Positions 25,807 through 34,260 of a stretch of DNA of 64,000 nucleotides are shown here, in pieces; the stretch's first letter is position 1, and each line of letters begins with the position of its first letter. Origin of the DNA: Polynucleobacter arcticus (GTDB taxonomy: Bacteria > Pseudomonadota > Gammaproteobacteria > Burkholderiales > Burkholderiaceae). The stretch is taken from the NCBI RefSeq assembly GCF_013307205.1, contig NZ_CP028940.1, positions 670,647-734,646 on the forward strand, in the 5' to 3' direction. Made by a program: the position numbers and the translations under genes. The notes under the pieces were generated by a model that saw nothing but the letters and a program-made list of their open reading frames with translations, did not search any database and was not told where the DNA came from.

Positions 25807-27189
25807 CTAAATAAGATTTCTTGGAACAACCCATGTATCAAACTCTAATTCAGTAAGGTGCCCACTTGCGATCGCAGCCTCTCTTAAGCTGAGATTCTGT
25901 TGATAAGCACTCTTGGCAATCATCGCGCTCCGGTCATAACCAATATGTGGGCTCAAAGCTGTTACCAACATCAGTGATCGGGTCATGAATTCTTCAATAT
26001 TGGCAACATTGGCCTCAATCCCCCGCACGCAATAGAGCTCAAATGATTTCATGCCATCACCCAAGATTCGAATACTTTGCAAAAAATTGTGCAGTATTAG
26101 GGGCTTAAAAACATTTAGCTCAAAATTACCAGATGAAGCCGCTAGGCCAATAGTGACATCATTACCCATGACTTGATAACAAATCATTGACAACGCTTCG
26201 CATTGGGTTGGATTGACCTTTCCCGGCATGATGGAGCTGCCAGGCTCATTTTGAGGAATTGTAATTTCCCCCAAGCCCGATCTGGGTCCTGAGGACATCC
26301 ACCGAATATCGCTTGAGATTTTCATTAGCGCTACTGCCAGGGTCTTTAAGGCTCCATGAACAAACACGATAGGTTCATGTCCAGATAAGGCTGCAAACTT
26401 ATTGGGTGCCGAGACAAATGGAATATCAGTGAGCCTTTGGATTTCTTTGGAAACCCTCTCTCCAAACTGAGGATGGGTATTGATTCCTGTACCAACAGCA
26501 GTTCCTCCGATTGCCAGCTCATACAACTGTGGCATAGACAGGGCAATGGCTTTATGGGCTAGCTTTAACTGGGCTACGTAGCCTGAAAACTCCTGCCCTA
26601 AAGTTAATGGAACTGCATCCTGTAGATGGGTGCGCCCCACTTTGATAATCCCGGAAAATTGAGCATCCTTTACTTCCAGAGCCTCAATCAACGCTTCTAG
26701 GGTCGGCAACAGTTCTTTTTTCAGCTTACTAAGCCCAGCGACATGCATTGCCGTTGGAATAACATCATTGGATGACTGGCCCAGATTGACATCGTCATTG
26801 GGGTGTAGGAAGTGATCTTTACCCAGCTCACCACCCATCAACTGTATTGCTCGGTTAGCCAGAACCTCATTCATATTCATATTGGTTTGCGTGCCAGAGC
26901 CAGTCTGCCAAATGGATAAGGGAAATTCATCATTGAGCTCCCCAGAAAGAACCTCATCTACCGCTAGCAGTAGGGGCTCATACATCTCTTGAGGCAAAAG
27001 CCCTAGCTCCATGTTGACAAGCAAACAAGCCTTCTTGACTAAAGCAAGTGCCTGAATAAATTCAGCTGGCATCGTTTCCGTAGAAATATCAAATTGCTTC
27101 AGGGAGCGCTGTGTTTGGGCGCCCCATAAATGATCGCCGGACACCTCAATGGCTCCGAAACTGTCTCGCTCAATTCTTGAATTTTCCAT
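25807..27189 (-). CDS. fumC: Fumarate hydratase class II
   Basis: This 460-residue iron-independent fumarase interconverts fumarate and malate in the TCA cycle. The superfamily signature [16 protein letters not shown] is present. The catalytic region [20 protein letters not shown] and the [22 protein letters not shown] block are typical of FumC rather than aspartase. Being oxygen-stable and iron-free, it fits a locus with an iron-storage protein. The start ATG at 27189 gives the normal family N-terminus ([12 protein letters not shown]). Confidence 0.96.
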   Translation of the reverse strand: MENSRIERDSFGAIEVSGDHLWGAQTQRSLKQFDISTETMPAEFIQALALVKKACLLVNMELGLLPQEMYEPLLLAVDEVLSGELNDEFPLSIWQTGSGTQTNMNMNEVLANRAIQLMGGELGKDHFLHPNDDVNLGQSSNDVIPTAMHVAGLSKLKKELLPTLEALIEALEVKDAQFSGIIKVGRTHLQDAVPLTLGQEFSGYVAQLKLAHKAIALSMPQLYELAIGGTAVGTGINTHPQFGERVSKEIQRLTDIPFVSAPNKFAALSGHEPIVFVHGALKTLAVALMKISSDIRWMSSGPRSGLGEITIPQNEPGSSIMPGKVNPTQCEALSMICYQVMGNDVTIGLAASSGNFELNVFKPLILHNFLQSIRILGDGMKSFELYCVRGIEANVANIEEFMTRSLMLVTALSPHIGYDRSAMIAKSAYQQNLSLREAAIASGHLTELEFDTWVVPRNLI

Positions 27190-27293
27190 CTTTTTATCTT
27201 ATACCCTCCATTGAAATCTGCAATCACCAAAGAATATATTTGGATTGCTAACTTGATTTATTTAGCGTATACAGATATTAGATAGGAAAGAAA

Positions 27294-27539
27294 TTGAATA
27301 TGGACACCACCTTTCATCCGCTGAAGGCTTTGTTTGAGCAGCTAGGGCTATCCTCTGATTGTGATGCTATTGCCCAATTTATTAGACAACATGCGCCCCT
27401 AGATTCCTCCGTGATTTTGGCAGAGGCGAGCTTTTGGGAGGCAAGTCAAAGAAATTTCCTGCGAGATGAACTACTAAAAGATGCCGACTGGGCTGAAGTA
27501 ATCGATCTGCTCAATGTTCAACTTAGAGAAACTCATTGA
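27294..27539 (+). CDS. DUF2789-family small protein
   Basis: This protein of about 80 residues matches DUF2789: FHPLKALFEQLGLSSDCDAIAQFIRQHAPL, then LAEASFWEASQRNFLRDELLKDADWAEVIDLLN. It is helical and soluble, with no known activity. The start may be the TTG at 27294 (AGGA six bases before) or the ATG at 27300 (12 bases from AGGA). It diverges from fumC over about 100 bases and is followed 9 bases later by another small gene. Confidence 0.88.
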   Translation: MNMDTTFHPLKALFEQLGLSSDCDAIAQFIRQHAPLDSSVILAEASFWEASQRNFLRDELLKDADWAEVIDLLNVQLRETH

Positions 27540-27548
27540 AGGCTACTG

Positions 27549-27755
27549 ATGAAACGAATTGTGGATATCTTTAGTAAGGACTGGTCACCAGAAATCATCT
27601 GGACCTATATCGTCAATCTTGATGGAGTAGACAATACTCAAGATCTCAAAAGGGATGAAGTACCCCTCAGTGCTTTTGAAAGTGAAGCCCTACGACTAGC
27701 AATAGCAGAAAGTCGAGGGGATTCGGATTCTATATTTGCAAAGGTCAGAGAGTGA
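27549..27755 (+). CDS. Small hypothetical protein
   Basis: This 68-residue soluble acidic protein begins MKRIVDIFSKDWSPEIIWTYIV. No family is recognised. It follows the DUF2789 gene after 9 bases and precedes a DUF5670 mini-gene after 44 bases, so all three may share a transcript. Codon usage looks like its neighbours. Confidence 0.65.
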   Translation: MKRIVDIFSKDWSPEIIWTYIVNLDGVDNTQDLKRDEVPLSAFESEALRLAIAESRGDSDSIFAKVRE

Positions 27756-27799
27756 TTGTGAAGTAGATACCATGATGTAATAACGATTCAGGAGGTTCT

Positions 27800-27946
27800 A
27801 TGCTTCAAACGATTGCGGTCATCCTACTTGTCCTTTGGGCGCTTGGGCTAGTCTCATCCTATACGCTTGGTGGCTTTATCCACATACTCCTAGTAATTGC
27901 TATTGTGATGCTTCTGGTTCGCATCATTCAGGGCAGAACTCTTTAG
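27800..27946 (+). CDS. DUF5670 / lmo0937-family membrane mini-protein, copy 1
   Basis: This 48-residue protein is almost entirely two membrane helices with the family core SSYTLGGFIHILLVIAIVMLL and a short basic tail. It was found by reading the gap. The ATG follows AGGAGG at 5 bases, an excellent start signal. Family members are induced in some bacteria by general stress, but their function is unknown. A 48-residue paralogue lies at 29665-29811. Confidence 0.88.
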   Translation: MLQTIAVILLVLWALGLVSSYTLGGFIHILLVIAIVMLLVRIIQGRTL

Positions 27947-28328
27947 CTCAATAAGCACTATAGATAAATGATGCTGTAGTTGCCAATAGCGGAAAAAGCT
28001 GTATCAATTTATACGGATGGCTAAAGACAATTGTCATCCTATGTGTGCTGTAGAACATTTCTATTGAAGCAAAACCGATAAAGTGAACTTAGGAATGGTC
28101 AAGCAGACATTAGAGGAAACGATAAGTGAGAAGTTTTTCTGCTTTCCAACTTGCAGTTAGCAATCGTCAAATCTCCATTCCTTACTTTTTCGCAATTGCT
28201 TTTACTGGGCCAGCTAAGAGATCCAAGATGAAGACATATCCGCGAACTGAAATGAAAAAACACCCGAAGGTGGTTTTAATATCTTTTGGTGGCTCGAAGC
28301 TGAACCGAACTGCAGGCTAATGAAAAAA
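27947..28328. other. Intergenic region with repeat
   Basis: There is no convincing gene. A 64-codon frame (28126-28320) runs into the dispersed terminator-type repeat and has no ribosome binding site. The right end (28256-28313) is that repeat, placed to serve either rightward transcription or the end of the convergent BLUF gene. Confidence 0.45.
28256..28313. repeat. Dispersed terminator-type repeat, copy 2
   Basis: This is an ACACC-CGAA-GGTGG hairpin with an A-run before and TTTT after, then GGCTCGAAGCTGAAC. It aligns over 58 bases to 2812-2869, with about 11 differences. Confidence 0.6.
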
Positions 28329-28739
28329 TTAGACTTCACGCCAAAGCGACCTCAATACTTTAAGGGTTTTCAGATTAGGATTATCAATTTTGGCTAGTAG
28401 TTCAGCAAACTGGGGGAAGGTGTCTGAAAATTCCTGAGTATCAAACAACTTCATCGACCACTTTGGAAAGCGCCTCTCTTCAATTTCGGTGATAGCTAGC
28501 AATTCAATATTGTGGTGTCTTGGATCTTTTTGAATTCTGCCCCAGGTTTCCTCTACCGCACTTCTAGCGCCCTCAAGGATTTGGCCAAAATAACCTTGGT
28601 CAAAAAAGAGGATGCCAGTAACAGAGTGCAATGTATTTGATGAAATAGATTTATCTACTATCGCCGTCAGACCCAAGACATTGATTGTTGCCCGAGCTTC
28701 ACTGAGGTACTTTAATTCAACTAAATCTGATTTATGCAT
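28329..28739 (-). CDS. BLUF-domain blue-light photoreceptor
   Basis: This stand-alone BLUF protein of about 136 residues is expected to bind FAD. Key residues are visible: the flavin-near Tyr in LVELKYLSEA, Asn in SSNTLHSVTGIL, Gln in GYFGQILEG, the DPRHHNIELL line and a Trp/Met pair in FPKWSMKLF. There is no output domain, so it must signal by protein contact. The ATG at 28739 (MHKSDLVELKYL) is the natural start; the longer frame uses a TTG at 28772. It is divergent from a Crp-like regulator, a plausible but unproven partner. Confidence 0.92.
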   Translation of the reverse strand: MHKSDLVELKYLSEARATINVLGLTAIVDKSISSNTLHSVTGILFFDQGYFGQILEGARSAVEETWGRIQKDPRHHNIELLAITEIEERRFPKWSMKLFDTQEFSDTFPQFAELLAKIDNPNLKTLKVLRSLWREV

Positions 28740-28874
28740 AGGGTATACCTGAAAAGTTTGAGACGATAACAACGAAGGGTAAGGTAGGCCTGTTTAACTA
28801 TATTGATATGCTATCGGACTCTCAGGCACCTTTATGTACGATAACGCACATACAATGGCTTTTTTTAGGGCTAA

Positions 28875-29633
28875 ATTGGAAAAATTGCTCAAAATCCACT
28901 TCCAGGCATCCAAATTAAAAACGCTGAATTAAGAGATCAAAACTGGCTTTTCCACTCCATTCCAGAGGATGTATGGCAAAGATTATTGCCTCATGTTGAA
29001 GAGTTTGATATGACGCTGGGCTTGGTCTTATCAGAATCCGGCATCAAAATGTCTTATATTTATTTTCCGAACACTGCTATTGTCTCCCTACTCTACAACC
29101 TAGAAAATGGATCTTCGGCTGAAATCGCCGTTGTTGGTAAGGAAGGCTGCCTAGGCGTATCACTCTTTATGGGTGGAAATTCTACTCTGACCACAGCGGT
29201 AGTACAAAGTGCAGGTAAGAGTTATCGTATTACAGCAAGCGTGATGCTTGATGAATTCAATAAGGGTGGTGGACTCATGCACTTATTGTTACGCTATACC
29301 CAATCCTTGATTACGCAAATGACTCAAACGGCAGTTTGCAATCGCCATCACACCCTAGATCAGCAATTTTGCCGCTGGCTGCTATTAAGTTTAGACAGAT
29401 TACCCAGCAATGAGCTGGTCATGACCCAAGAGCTCATTGCTAATATGCTGGGAGTGCGCAGAGAAGGTGTTACGGAAGCAGCTTTAAAGGTTCAAAAAGC
29501 AGGCCTGATTAAGTATGCTCGCGGTCACATTAAGATCCTAGATCGACTAGGTCTTGAGAAGCGCACCTGTGAATGCTATCAAGTGGTTAAAACAGAATGC
29601 GAACGCCTTCTTCCAAAAAAACTCGCTGTTTAG
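28875..29633 (+). CDS. Crp/Fnr-family regulator with unclear N-terminus
   Basis: This is a regulator with a cNMP-binding-like beta roll (YIYFPNTAIVSLLYNLENGSSAEIAVVGKEGCLGVSLFMGG) and a winged helix (MTQELIANMLGVRREGVTEAALKVQKAGLI), close to a betaproteobacterial Crp subfamily. The first standard start in frame is TTG at 28986. Family-like residues continue upstream (NWLFHSIPEDVWQRLLPHVEEF), and the frame is open back to 28875 after a stop at 28872. No ATG, GTG or TTG lies there, so either a rare start (for example ATT at 28884) or a frameshift is involved. An ATG frame from 28834 in another phase ends at 28932. The feature start given is the open-frame limit. Confidence 0.88.
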   Translation: MGKIAQNPLPGIQIKNAELRDQNWLFHSIPEDVWQRLLPHVEEFDMTLGLVLSESGIKMSYIYFPNTAIVSLLYNLENGSSAEIAVVGKEGCLGVSLFMGGNSTLTTAVVQSAGKSYRITASVMLDEFNKGGGLMHLLLRYTQSLITQMTQTAVCNRHHTLDQQFCRWLLLSLDRLPSNELVMTQELIANMLGVRREGVTEAALKVQKAGLIKYARGHIKILDRLGLEKRTCECYQVVKTECERLLPKKLAV

Positions 29634-29664
29634 TTGGCTAGCTATCAGTCCGTGCTGGACAGGA

Positions 29665-29811
29665 ATGATTGAAGCAACTGCGGTAGTCATGCTGACTCTT
29701 TGGCTGGCCGGGGTAATGACATCCTACACGTTTGAAGGCTTTATCCACATCCTCCTGGTCATTGCCATTGTGATGGTTCATGTGCGAGTTATAAAAAAAT
29801 ATGAAGGATGA
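29665..29811 (+). CDS. DUF5670 / lmo0937-family membrane mini-protein, copy 2
   Basis: This 48-residue paralogue of the 27800 protein has exactly the same length and the core TSYTFEGFIHILLVIAIVMVH, followed by a basic tail. It begins 31 bases after the Crp-like gene. AGGA directly abuts the ATG, a poor spacing, so it may be translated by coupling or be partly decayed. The sequence around its stop contains a small tandem GAAGGAT repeat. Confidence 0.7.
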   Translation: MIEATAVVMLTLWLAGVMTSYTFEGFIHILLVIAIVMVHVRVIKKYEG

Positions 29812-29900
29812 AGGATGAAGTTTTGATTTCATCATTAGCCTAATCGACCGCTGCTAATACACCGTAATCAATCAATGAATACGCTCTAATGTGTTTTTCT

Positions 29901-29934
29901 GTGCCAGATAGAGTCGGTCTGCGTTAAAACAGCT
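29901..29934. repeat. 34-bp direct repeat flanking the outer-membrane gene, left copy
   Basis: It aligns to 30808-30841 in the same orientation with 28 of 34 positions identical, including the shared block GCGTTAAAACAGCT. The two copies bracket exactly one gene. Confidence 0.55.
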
Positions 29935-29954
29935 TTCATAATGAATAATAAAAA

Positions 29955-30764
29955 TTAAAAATTAAATGTCGCTGCTAACTGCGGACCTTTCATCGTCGTC
30001 TTTTGCAGCAGTCCACTACCACTCATGTCATAGTACAAGGCACGGTAAGCTAAAGAAACATCAATCCATTTATCAAACGTCTTACCAACGCCAACCATAC
30101 CCTGCCAAGTCACATTGGTTGTACCGCCCCCACCACCAATATCTGCGTACAAAGGGATATACCAACTTGAGCTAGCCAAACGGTATCTTCCCTTAAATCC
30201 AACAATTGGATCAATAGTGGAAGTGGACTTGGAGTCGCTTGCACTCAGTGAAGACCCATCTAGAACCAAATTCAGAGTGGCTGTGACACCAATACTTCGC
30301 ACACCCACTAAACCATCTACATAGGCATTTTGGTTATTGATCAGGGTATAAGTCGCAGCACCAGTAAGAATTGTTTGTTGCAGTATTGCTTTAGTAGCTA
30401 GTCTCGCAGGAATAGCCCCCTGCGATGTCGGTAATGTGGTGCTGATCGTTTGATTTTGTTGCAAGGTTGCAGAAACTAAATCACCCATAATTCCCCAATT
30501 ACCATAGTGCGCCTCTGCAGAAATCATGCCACCAGTTTTGAGATCGCCAAGAACATTGCTAGAGGATAGTACGGCAGTATCTAGGTATCTATCTTTAAAG
30601 AATAATGTTGAACTAATCCCAGGTGACCACAGATAAGGGGTTACTTCAAAACGCCACTTATCTGAAACTTGAGGTATTGGAGAGTTATCTGATTGAGCAT
30701 ACGCACTGGACGTGAAAAAACTAATAACAGTGGCGCTAAAGATCTTGAGAAATTTATGTTTCAT
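29955..30764 (-). CDS. Outer-membrane beta-barrel protein
   Basis: This 269-residue protein has a Sec signal peptide (FLKIFSATVISFFTSSAYA) and then alternating amphipathic strands ending in QLAATFNF with a C-terminal Phe, as in outer-membrane barrels. Strand openings such as WRFEVTPYLWSPGI, GNWGIMGDLVSATL and SLAYRALYYDMSG suggest 8-10 strands, of the type annotated as hypothetical barrel or OmpW/OmpA-like. No plug or peptidoglycan-binding domain is present. No ribosome binding site is evident before the ATG. Direct repeats of 34 bp flank the gene on both sides, so it may have moved as a unit. Confidence 0.85.
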   Translation of the reverse strand: MKHKFLKIFSATVISFFTSSAYAQSDNSPIPQVSDKWRFEVTPYLWSPGISSTLFFKDRYLDTAVLSSSNVLGDLKTGGMISAEAHYGNWGIMGDLVSATLQQNQTISTTLPTSQGAIPARLATKAILQQTILTGAATYTLINNQNAYVDGLVGVRSIGVTATLNLVLDGSSLSASDSKSTSTIDPIVGFKGRYRLASSSWYIPLYADIGGGGGTTNVTWQGMVGVGKTFDKWIDVSLAYRALYYDMSGSGLLQKTTMKGPQLAATFNF

Positions 30765-30807
30765 TTAAATTGGGCTTTTTAAAGGTTCGACTTGATTCAG
30801 GTATCTT

Positions 30808-30841
30808 GTGCTGGCTTGAGTCTGTCGGCGTTAAAACAGCT
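30808..30841. repeat. 34-bp direct repeat, right copy
   Basis: Same orientation as 29901-29934 and 907 bases away. It ends 10 bases before the second copy of the dispersed hairpin repeat. Confidence 0.55.
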
Positions 30842-30850
30842 CTTTTAGTC

Positions 30851-30907
30851 CGTGGGTCGCGAGCACGAAAACGCCGTTTCGCCGAAGTCAATCTCGCCCG
30901 ACCCACC
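30851..30907. repeat. Dispersed hairpin repeat, copy 2
   Basis: This is the second copy of the 741-797 element. GGGTCG at 30854-30859 pairs with CGACCC at 30899-30904, and CGAAA at 30866-30870 pairs with TTTCG at 30877-30881. Several differences between copies keep the arms complementary. Confidence 0.6.
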
Positions 30908-30924
30908 CCAACAACACTCCCCTA

Positions 30925-31305
30925 TTATTTTGGTGGCCTGTGCATTGCGCAAATTTTGTTGCCAGCCGGATCTCTCAGCCAAGCAATATAGATAGTGCCA
31001 GCGGCTCCCTCTCGATAGCCTGGATCACCCTCACAAGAAGTTCCGCCATGAGCAACACCAATCGCATGGAATGCATCTACATCTGCCATGGATTTAGCGC
31101 TAAAGCCGATGGTGCCGCCATTAGCGTGAGTAGCTTCATTACCATCGATAGGCTTGGTAATTGCAAAGACTCCTCCGGGACCACGATAAAAATATTTGTC
31201 ATGACTAAAGCTTCCCGGCTTAACACCCAAAGCCCCTAAAGCAGCGTCATAGAAATCTCTTGATACTTCTAAATCGTTTGCGCCCAACATGATGTGACTA
31301 AACAT
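30925..31305 (-). CDS. VOC-family (glyoxalase/bleomycin-resistance fold) protein
   Basis: This 126-residue protein has two beta-alpha-beta-beta-beta modules: MFSHIMLGANDLEVSRDFYDAALGALGV at the start and GTIYIAWLRDPAGNKICAMH at the end. The metal-ligand His and Glu positions are partly kept (FSHIML, the late YIAWLRDP line). AGGAAG precedes the ATG. Substrates range widely in this family (lactoylglutathione, catechols, antibiotics), and none can be assigned. It is convergent towards the flanking repeats at 30808-30907. Confidence 0.88.
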   Translation of the reverse strand: MFSHIMLGANDLEVSRDFYDAALGALGVKPGSFSHDKYFYRGPGGVFAITKPIDGNEATHANGGTIGFSAKSMADVDAFHAIGVAHGGTSCEGDPGYREGAAGTIYIAWLRDPAGNKICAMHRPPK

Positions 31306-31358
31306 GATTCTTCCTATTAATAAAATTGAATGGATTAACGAACAACGATACAGCCTCT

Positions 31359-31547
31359 TTACTGCAAAGATTCATTTGAGGGTGTACGCATTACGGTATT
31401 GCGAATAAATTGCTTCTCGTAATGCCGATTACGTCGAGACTTCTTGGCGGTGGAGCGCTGCCCTCTGCGCTTATCAGACACAATATCACCTAGTTGACTG
31501 AGATCATCTAAGTCTTGAATTTGATTGGGTGAGTTGCGGCGAGGCAT
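31359..31547 (-). CDS. Small basic hypothetical protein
   Basis: This 62-residue protein is rich in Arg and Lys (DKRRGQRSTAKKSRRNRHYEKQ) with an acidic N-terminal segment (QIQDLDDLSQLGDI). Such composition suggests nucleic-acid or ribosome contact, but no family is recognised. There is no strong ribosome binding site. It lies between the VOC and cytochrome b561 genes. Confidence 0.55.
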   Translation of the reverse strand: MPRRNSPNQIQDLDDLSQLGDIVSDKRRGQRSTAKKSRRNRHYEKQFIRNTVMRTPSNESLQ

Positions 31548-31685
31548 TTACGAGAGAGTAAATCACTAAAATTGATAATATTTGCATTAAATCATGTAAA
31601 TTCAATACATGCTGAAGTAGTCAATCCAGGCGTTTTTGAATATTGAAACTCAAACCAGAATTCATCACACATTACGGGGAAGGCG

Positions 31686-32237
31686 ATGATTAATAGATAC
31701 TCAAGCATAGCTCGTGGAATACACTGGTTTACTGCATTGGCTATCCTCGCTCTGGCAATTTTGGGCTTTTGGATGACCCAAAGGGCGGGTGCCAATCTAT
31801 GGGATGACCTGACCAATACACTCTATGGTTGGCATAAATTGATTGGCTTTACCGTATTGCTCGTCACGATCTTGCGATTTTGCCTCAAGCTCAATTCAAA
31901 AACCCCTCCCTATCCCAATAGCATTTCTCCATACATAGTCAAAGTTGCATCAGTCGTGCATTACCTACTGTATGGCTTGTTATTGATTGTGCCTTTGCTG
32001 GGATGGGCGGGGGTGACGGCCTATCCAGCTTTAATTACCCTGGGAGGCTATTCACTGCCAGCGATGCCGGGTATACCTAAAAGCGAGTTACTTGCCAAAC
32101 AGATCTTCCAGATTCATGGAGTACTGGCAATGACGCTCATAGCAGTCGCACTATTGCATATTGCAGCTGCTATAAATCACCTCATCATTAAACGAGATGG
32201 CATTTTTCAAAGAATGTGGTTTGGAAGGCAAAAATAA
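31686..32237 (+). CDS. Cytochrome b561
   Basis: This 183-residue protein has four membrane helices and the family's haem histidines: ARGIHWFTALAIL (helix 1), LYGWHKLIGFTVL (helix 2), VVHYLLYGLLLIVP (helix 3) and QIHGVLAMTLIAVALLHIAAA (helix 4). It accepts electrons at the inner membrane, and one known relative (CybB) oxidises quinol with superoxide. GGAAGG precedes the ATG. It converges with the GTP cyclohydrolase II gene. Confidence 0.94.
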   Translation: MINRYSSIARGIHWFTALAILALAILGFWMTQRAGANLWDDLTNTLYGWHKLIGFTVLLVTILRFCLKLNSKTPPYPNSISPYIVKVASVVHYLLYGLLLIVPLLGWAGVTAYPALITLGGYSLPAMPGIPKSELLAKQIFQIHGVLAMTLIAVALLHIAAAINHLIIKRDGIFQRMWFGRQK

Positions 32238-32278
32238 GTTTGATCAAACTTAGTAAAGCTTGAACGGTTTTGTGAGCT

Positions 32279-33358
32279 TTAAATCTCAAATAAATGACCG
32301 CTTTTTTTCGCTTTCACACGAAGGTATTCGTCATTATGTTTGTTTGAGGGATAAATATGGGGAACCCTCTCAGAGACTTCGATCCCACATCGTTGTAGCG
32401 AATCTACTTTTGCGGGATTGTTAGTCATGAGCCGAACTTGATGGATGCCCAGTATCTGGAGCATTTGCGCAGCCGGAAGATAATTACGCTCATCCGAATC
32501 AAAGCCGAGCTGAAGATTGGCATCTACAGTATCAAAGCCTGAATCTTGCAGTTGATAAGCTCGGAGTTTGTTCACCAAACCAATTCCGCGCCCCTCTTGT
32601 GCAAGATATAAAAGAATGCCGCTACCTGACTTGGACATTTCTGAAATCGCACCCCGGAGTTGACTTCCGCAATCGCAGCGCAAGGATCCGACCAGATCAC
32701 CAGTAAAGCATTCAGAATGCAATCGAACCAATACCGGCTTGAGGGGATCAATCTTGCCGATGATGATGGCAAGATGCTCTATGCCACCATCTCGGGGACG
32801 AAAAGCAATCACCTGAGCATCTTCCGCATTCTCCAGCGGTACGCGAGCCTGACTCACTTGCGTCAGTGAATTGGCTGCATTCTTCATATAGTCATCAATT
32901 AAAGATGCTTTGACCGTTGGAATATCCGTCATTGGCACATCCTGAATCACGAGCGCCGCTGGCAGTAATCTAGATAGTTTGGCGAGCGTAATACAAGAGG
33001 CCTCTAATGCATTCGCATCTCTAATATTGAGATCATCTAGACTCGGAGGACTCATTAATACAGATAATGGATTGGCCAAGAATTCAACGAGCTCAAGGGA
33101 CAAATTATGTGCACTGGTTAAAACACTAATTGGTCGATCCGATTGATCGATGCCCAGGACATTCAGTCGGGTGCCAGTTAAGACTAAACCAATAGGAGAC
33201 GTATCAAACTGGGATAGGAATTTGAAATTATCGGCATCTACAGCATCTACCGCCAGCATCACAATACTGCTACCAGACTGCTCTACCCGAACCATGCCGC
33301 CCCTACGAAGCTCTGAAATAACGCGGTCAACTTCAATGAGGGGGTCAAGCATGTACAT
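32279..33358 (-). CDS. GTP cyclohydrolase II with degenerate DHBP-synthase-like N-terminus
   Basis: This 359-residue protein has a C-terminal half that is an intact GTP cyclohydrolase II. Zinc cysteines are in ECFTGDLVGSLRCDCG (C-x10-C-x-C) and the catalytic arginine is in QEGRGIGL. It releases formate and pyrophosphate from GTP to give the diaminopyrimidine used for flavins. The N-terminal 150 residues have the length and opening (VDRVISELRRGGMVRV) of a RibB domain but lack its acidic DDEDRENEGD motif, so they should not make dihydroxybutanone phosphate. It sits divergently, 53 bases from a RibD-like reductase and within a glycosyltransferase/PTPS cluster. It is therefore more likely a dedicated pathway copy than the housekeeping ribBA. 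Confidence 0.9.
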   Translation of the reverse strand: MYMLDPLIEVDRVISELRRGGMVRVEQSGSSIVMLAVDAVDADNFKFLSQFDTSPIGLVLTGTRLNVLGIDQSDRPISVLTSAHNLSLELVEFLANPLSVLMSPPSLDDLNIRDANALEASCITLAKLSRLLPAALVIQDVPMTDIPTVKASLIDDYMKNAANSLTQVSQARVPLENAEDAQVIAFRPRDGGIEHLAIIIGKIDPLKPVLVRLHSECFTGDLVGSLRCDCGSQLRGAISEMSKSGSGILLYLAQEGRGIGLVNKLRAYQLQDSGFDTVDANLQLGFDSDERNYLPAAQMLQILGIHQVRLMTNNPAKVDSLQRCGIEVSERVPHIYPSNKHNDEYLRVKAKKSGHLFEI

Positions 33359-33411
33359 GGTGGAAATGAATAATTAGTATCAACAAGCTAATTATTACAC
33401 CTTATGGTAAA

Positions 33412-34260
33412 TTGGTTTCGACCTTCTTCACCCCCTTAAAAAGCTTCTTTGTGATCCTTCCAGAGCCAAATCCTCCAGATGTAAAAATAGAGCTCGAGTC
33501 AGAGGGCGTGAACCAATGGCGCATATTTCAGGACCAATTTTTTTCCTCCACCCCCCTCTCAGATTCACCGCTGAAAACTGTTTTTGACCCCATCAGAAGA
33601 TCCACAGTGGACTCGATGATGGTGGTGGGCCAGCTTGGGCAAACGATGGATGGTCGAATTGCTACCGTTACCGGTCAATCTAGATACATCAATGGCCACT
33701 CTGGCCTTGTGCATCTGCATCAGCTAAGGGCGCTTGTAGATGCAGTGGTAGTTGGCGTTGGAACCGTCTTGGCGGATGACCCACAACTTAATGTCAGACT
33801 GATTGAGGGGAAACATCCAGCACGCGTAGTGATTGACCCAAAAGGCAGGCTAGATCCAAAGGCGCGCATCTGGAGTGATGATGGCGTTAAAAGACTATGG
33901 ATTGTTTCTAATGGACTGAATTTAGAGCCCCCAAAAGGGGTCAAAATCATCCAATTACCCATGGTTGATGGTCATATGGAGCCAGCGATGATCTTACAAA
34001 GTCTGAGCTCTGAGGGACTTAACCGGGTGTTGATTGAGGGTGGCGCAGAGACGATCTCTCGGTTCTTACAAGCAAATTGCTTAGATCGACTGCATATTAT
34101 TGTGGCCCCGATTGTGATGGGATCTGGAAGAGCTAGCTTTAATTTAAAAGCGATTGAACATATGGATCAAGCGTCACGATTAAAGGTAAAAACACATTTA
34201 CTAGATAGCGATGTGCTGTTTGATTGCGATCTCAGTTCCGCACGCATCCGCATAAATTAA
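33412..34260 (+). CDS. RibD C-terminal-type reductase
   Basis: This 282-residue protein contains a RibD_C/DHFR-like reductase domain from about residue 70 (VGQLGQTMDGRIATVTGQSRYINGHSGLVHLHQLRALVDAVVVG... RVLIEGGAETISRFL). NADPH-binding lines GVGTVLADDPQLNVR and LIEGGAETI are intact. The deaminase domain of RibD is absent. The N-terminal 65 residues are an extension of unknown role. The start is a TTG at 33412; no better in-frame start is near. Its stop overlaps the stop of the convergent glycosyltransferase by four bases. It probably reduces the ribosyl group or a similar moiety of the diaminopyrimidine made by the neighbouring GTP cyclohydrolase II. Confidence 0.88.
   Translation: MVSTFFTPLKSFFVILPEPNPPDVKIELESEGVNQWRIFQDQFFSSTPLSDSPLKTVFDPIRRSTVDSMMVVGQLGQTMDGRIATVTGQSRYINGHSGLVHLHQLRALVDAVVVGVGTVLADDPQLNVRLIEGKHPARVVIDPKGRLDPKARIWSDDGVKRLWIVSNGLNLEPPKGVKIIQLPMVDGHMEPAMILQSLSSEGLNRVLIEGGAETISRFLQANCLDRLHIIVAPIVMGSGRASFNLKAIEHMDQASRLKVKTHLLDSDVLFDCDLSSARIRIN

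Noticed and set aside
28126-28320. 64-codon frame before the BLUF gene
   Set aside because: Its C-terminal half is the dispersed terminator-type repeat and it lacks a start signal. The similarity to the frame at 2817 comes from the DNA repeat.
29921-30841. Integron attC-like GTT core in the flanking direct repeats
   Set aside because: GTTAAAAC does not match the attC core consensus and no paired inverse core is seen.
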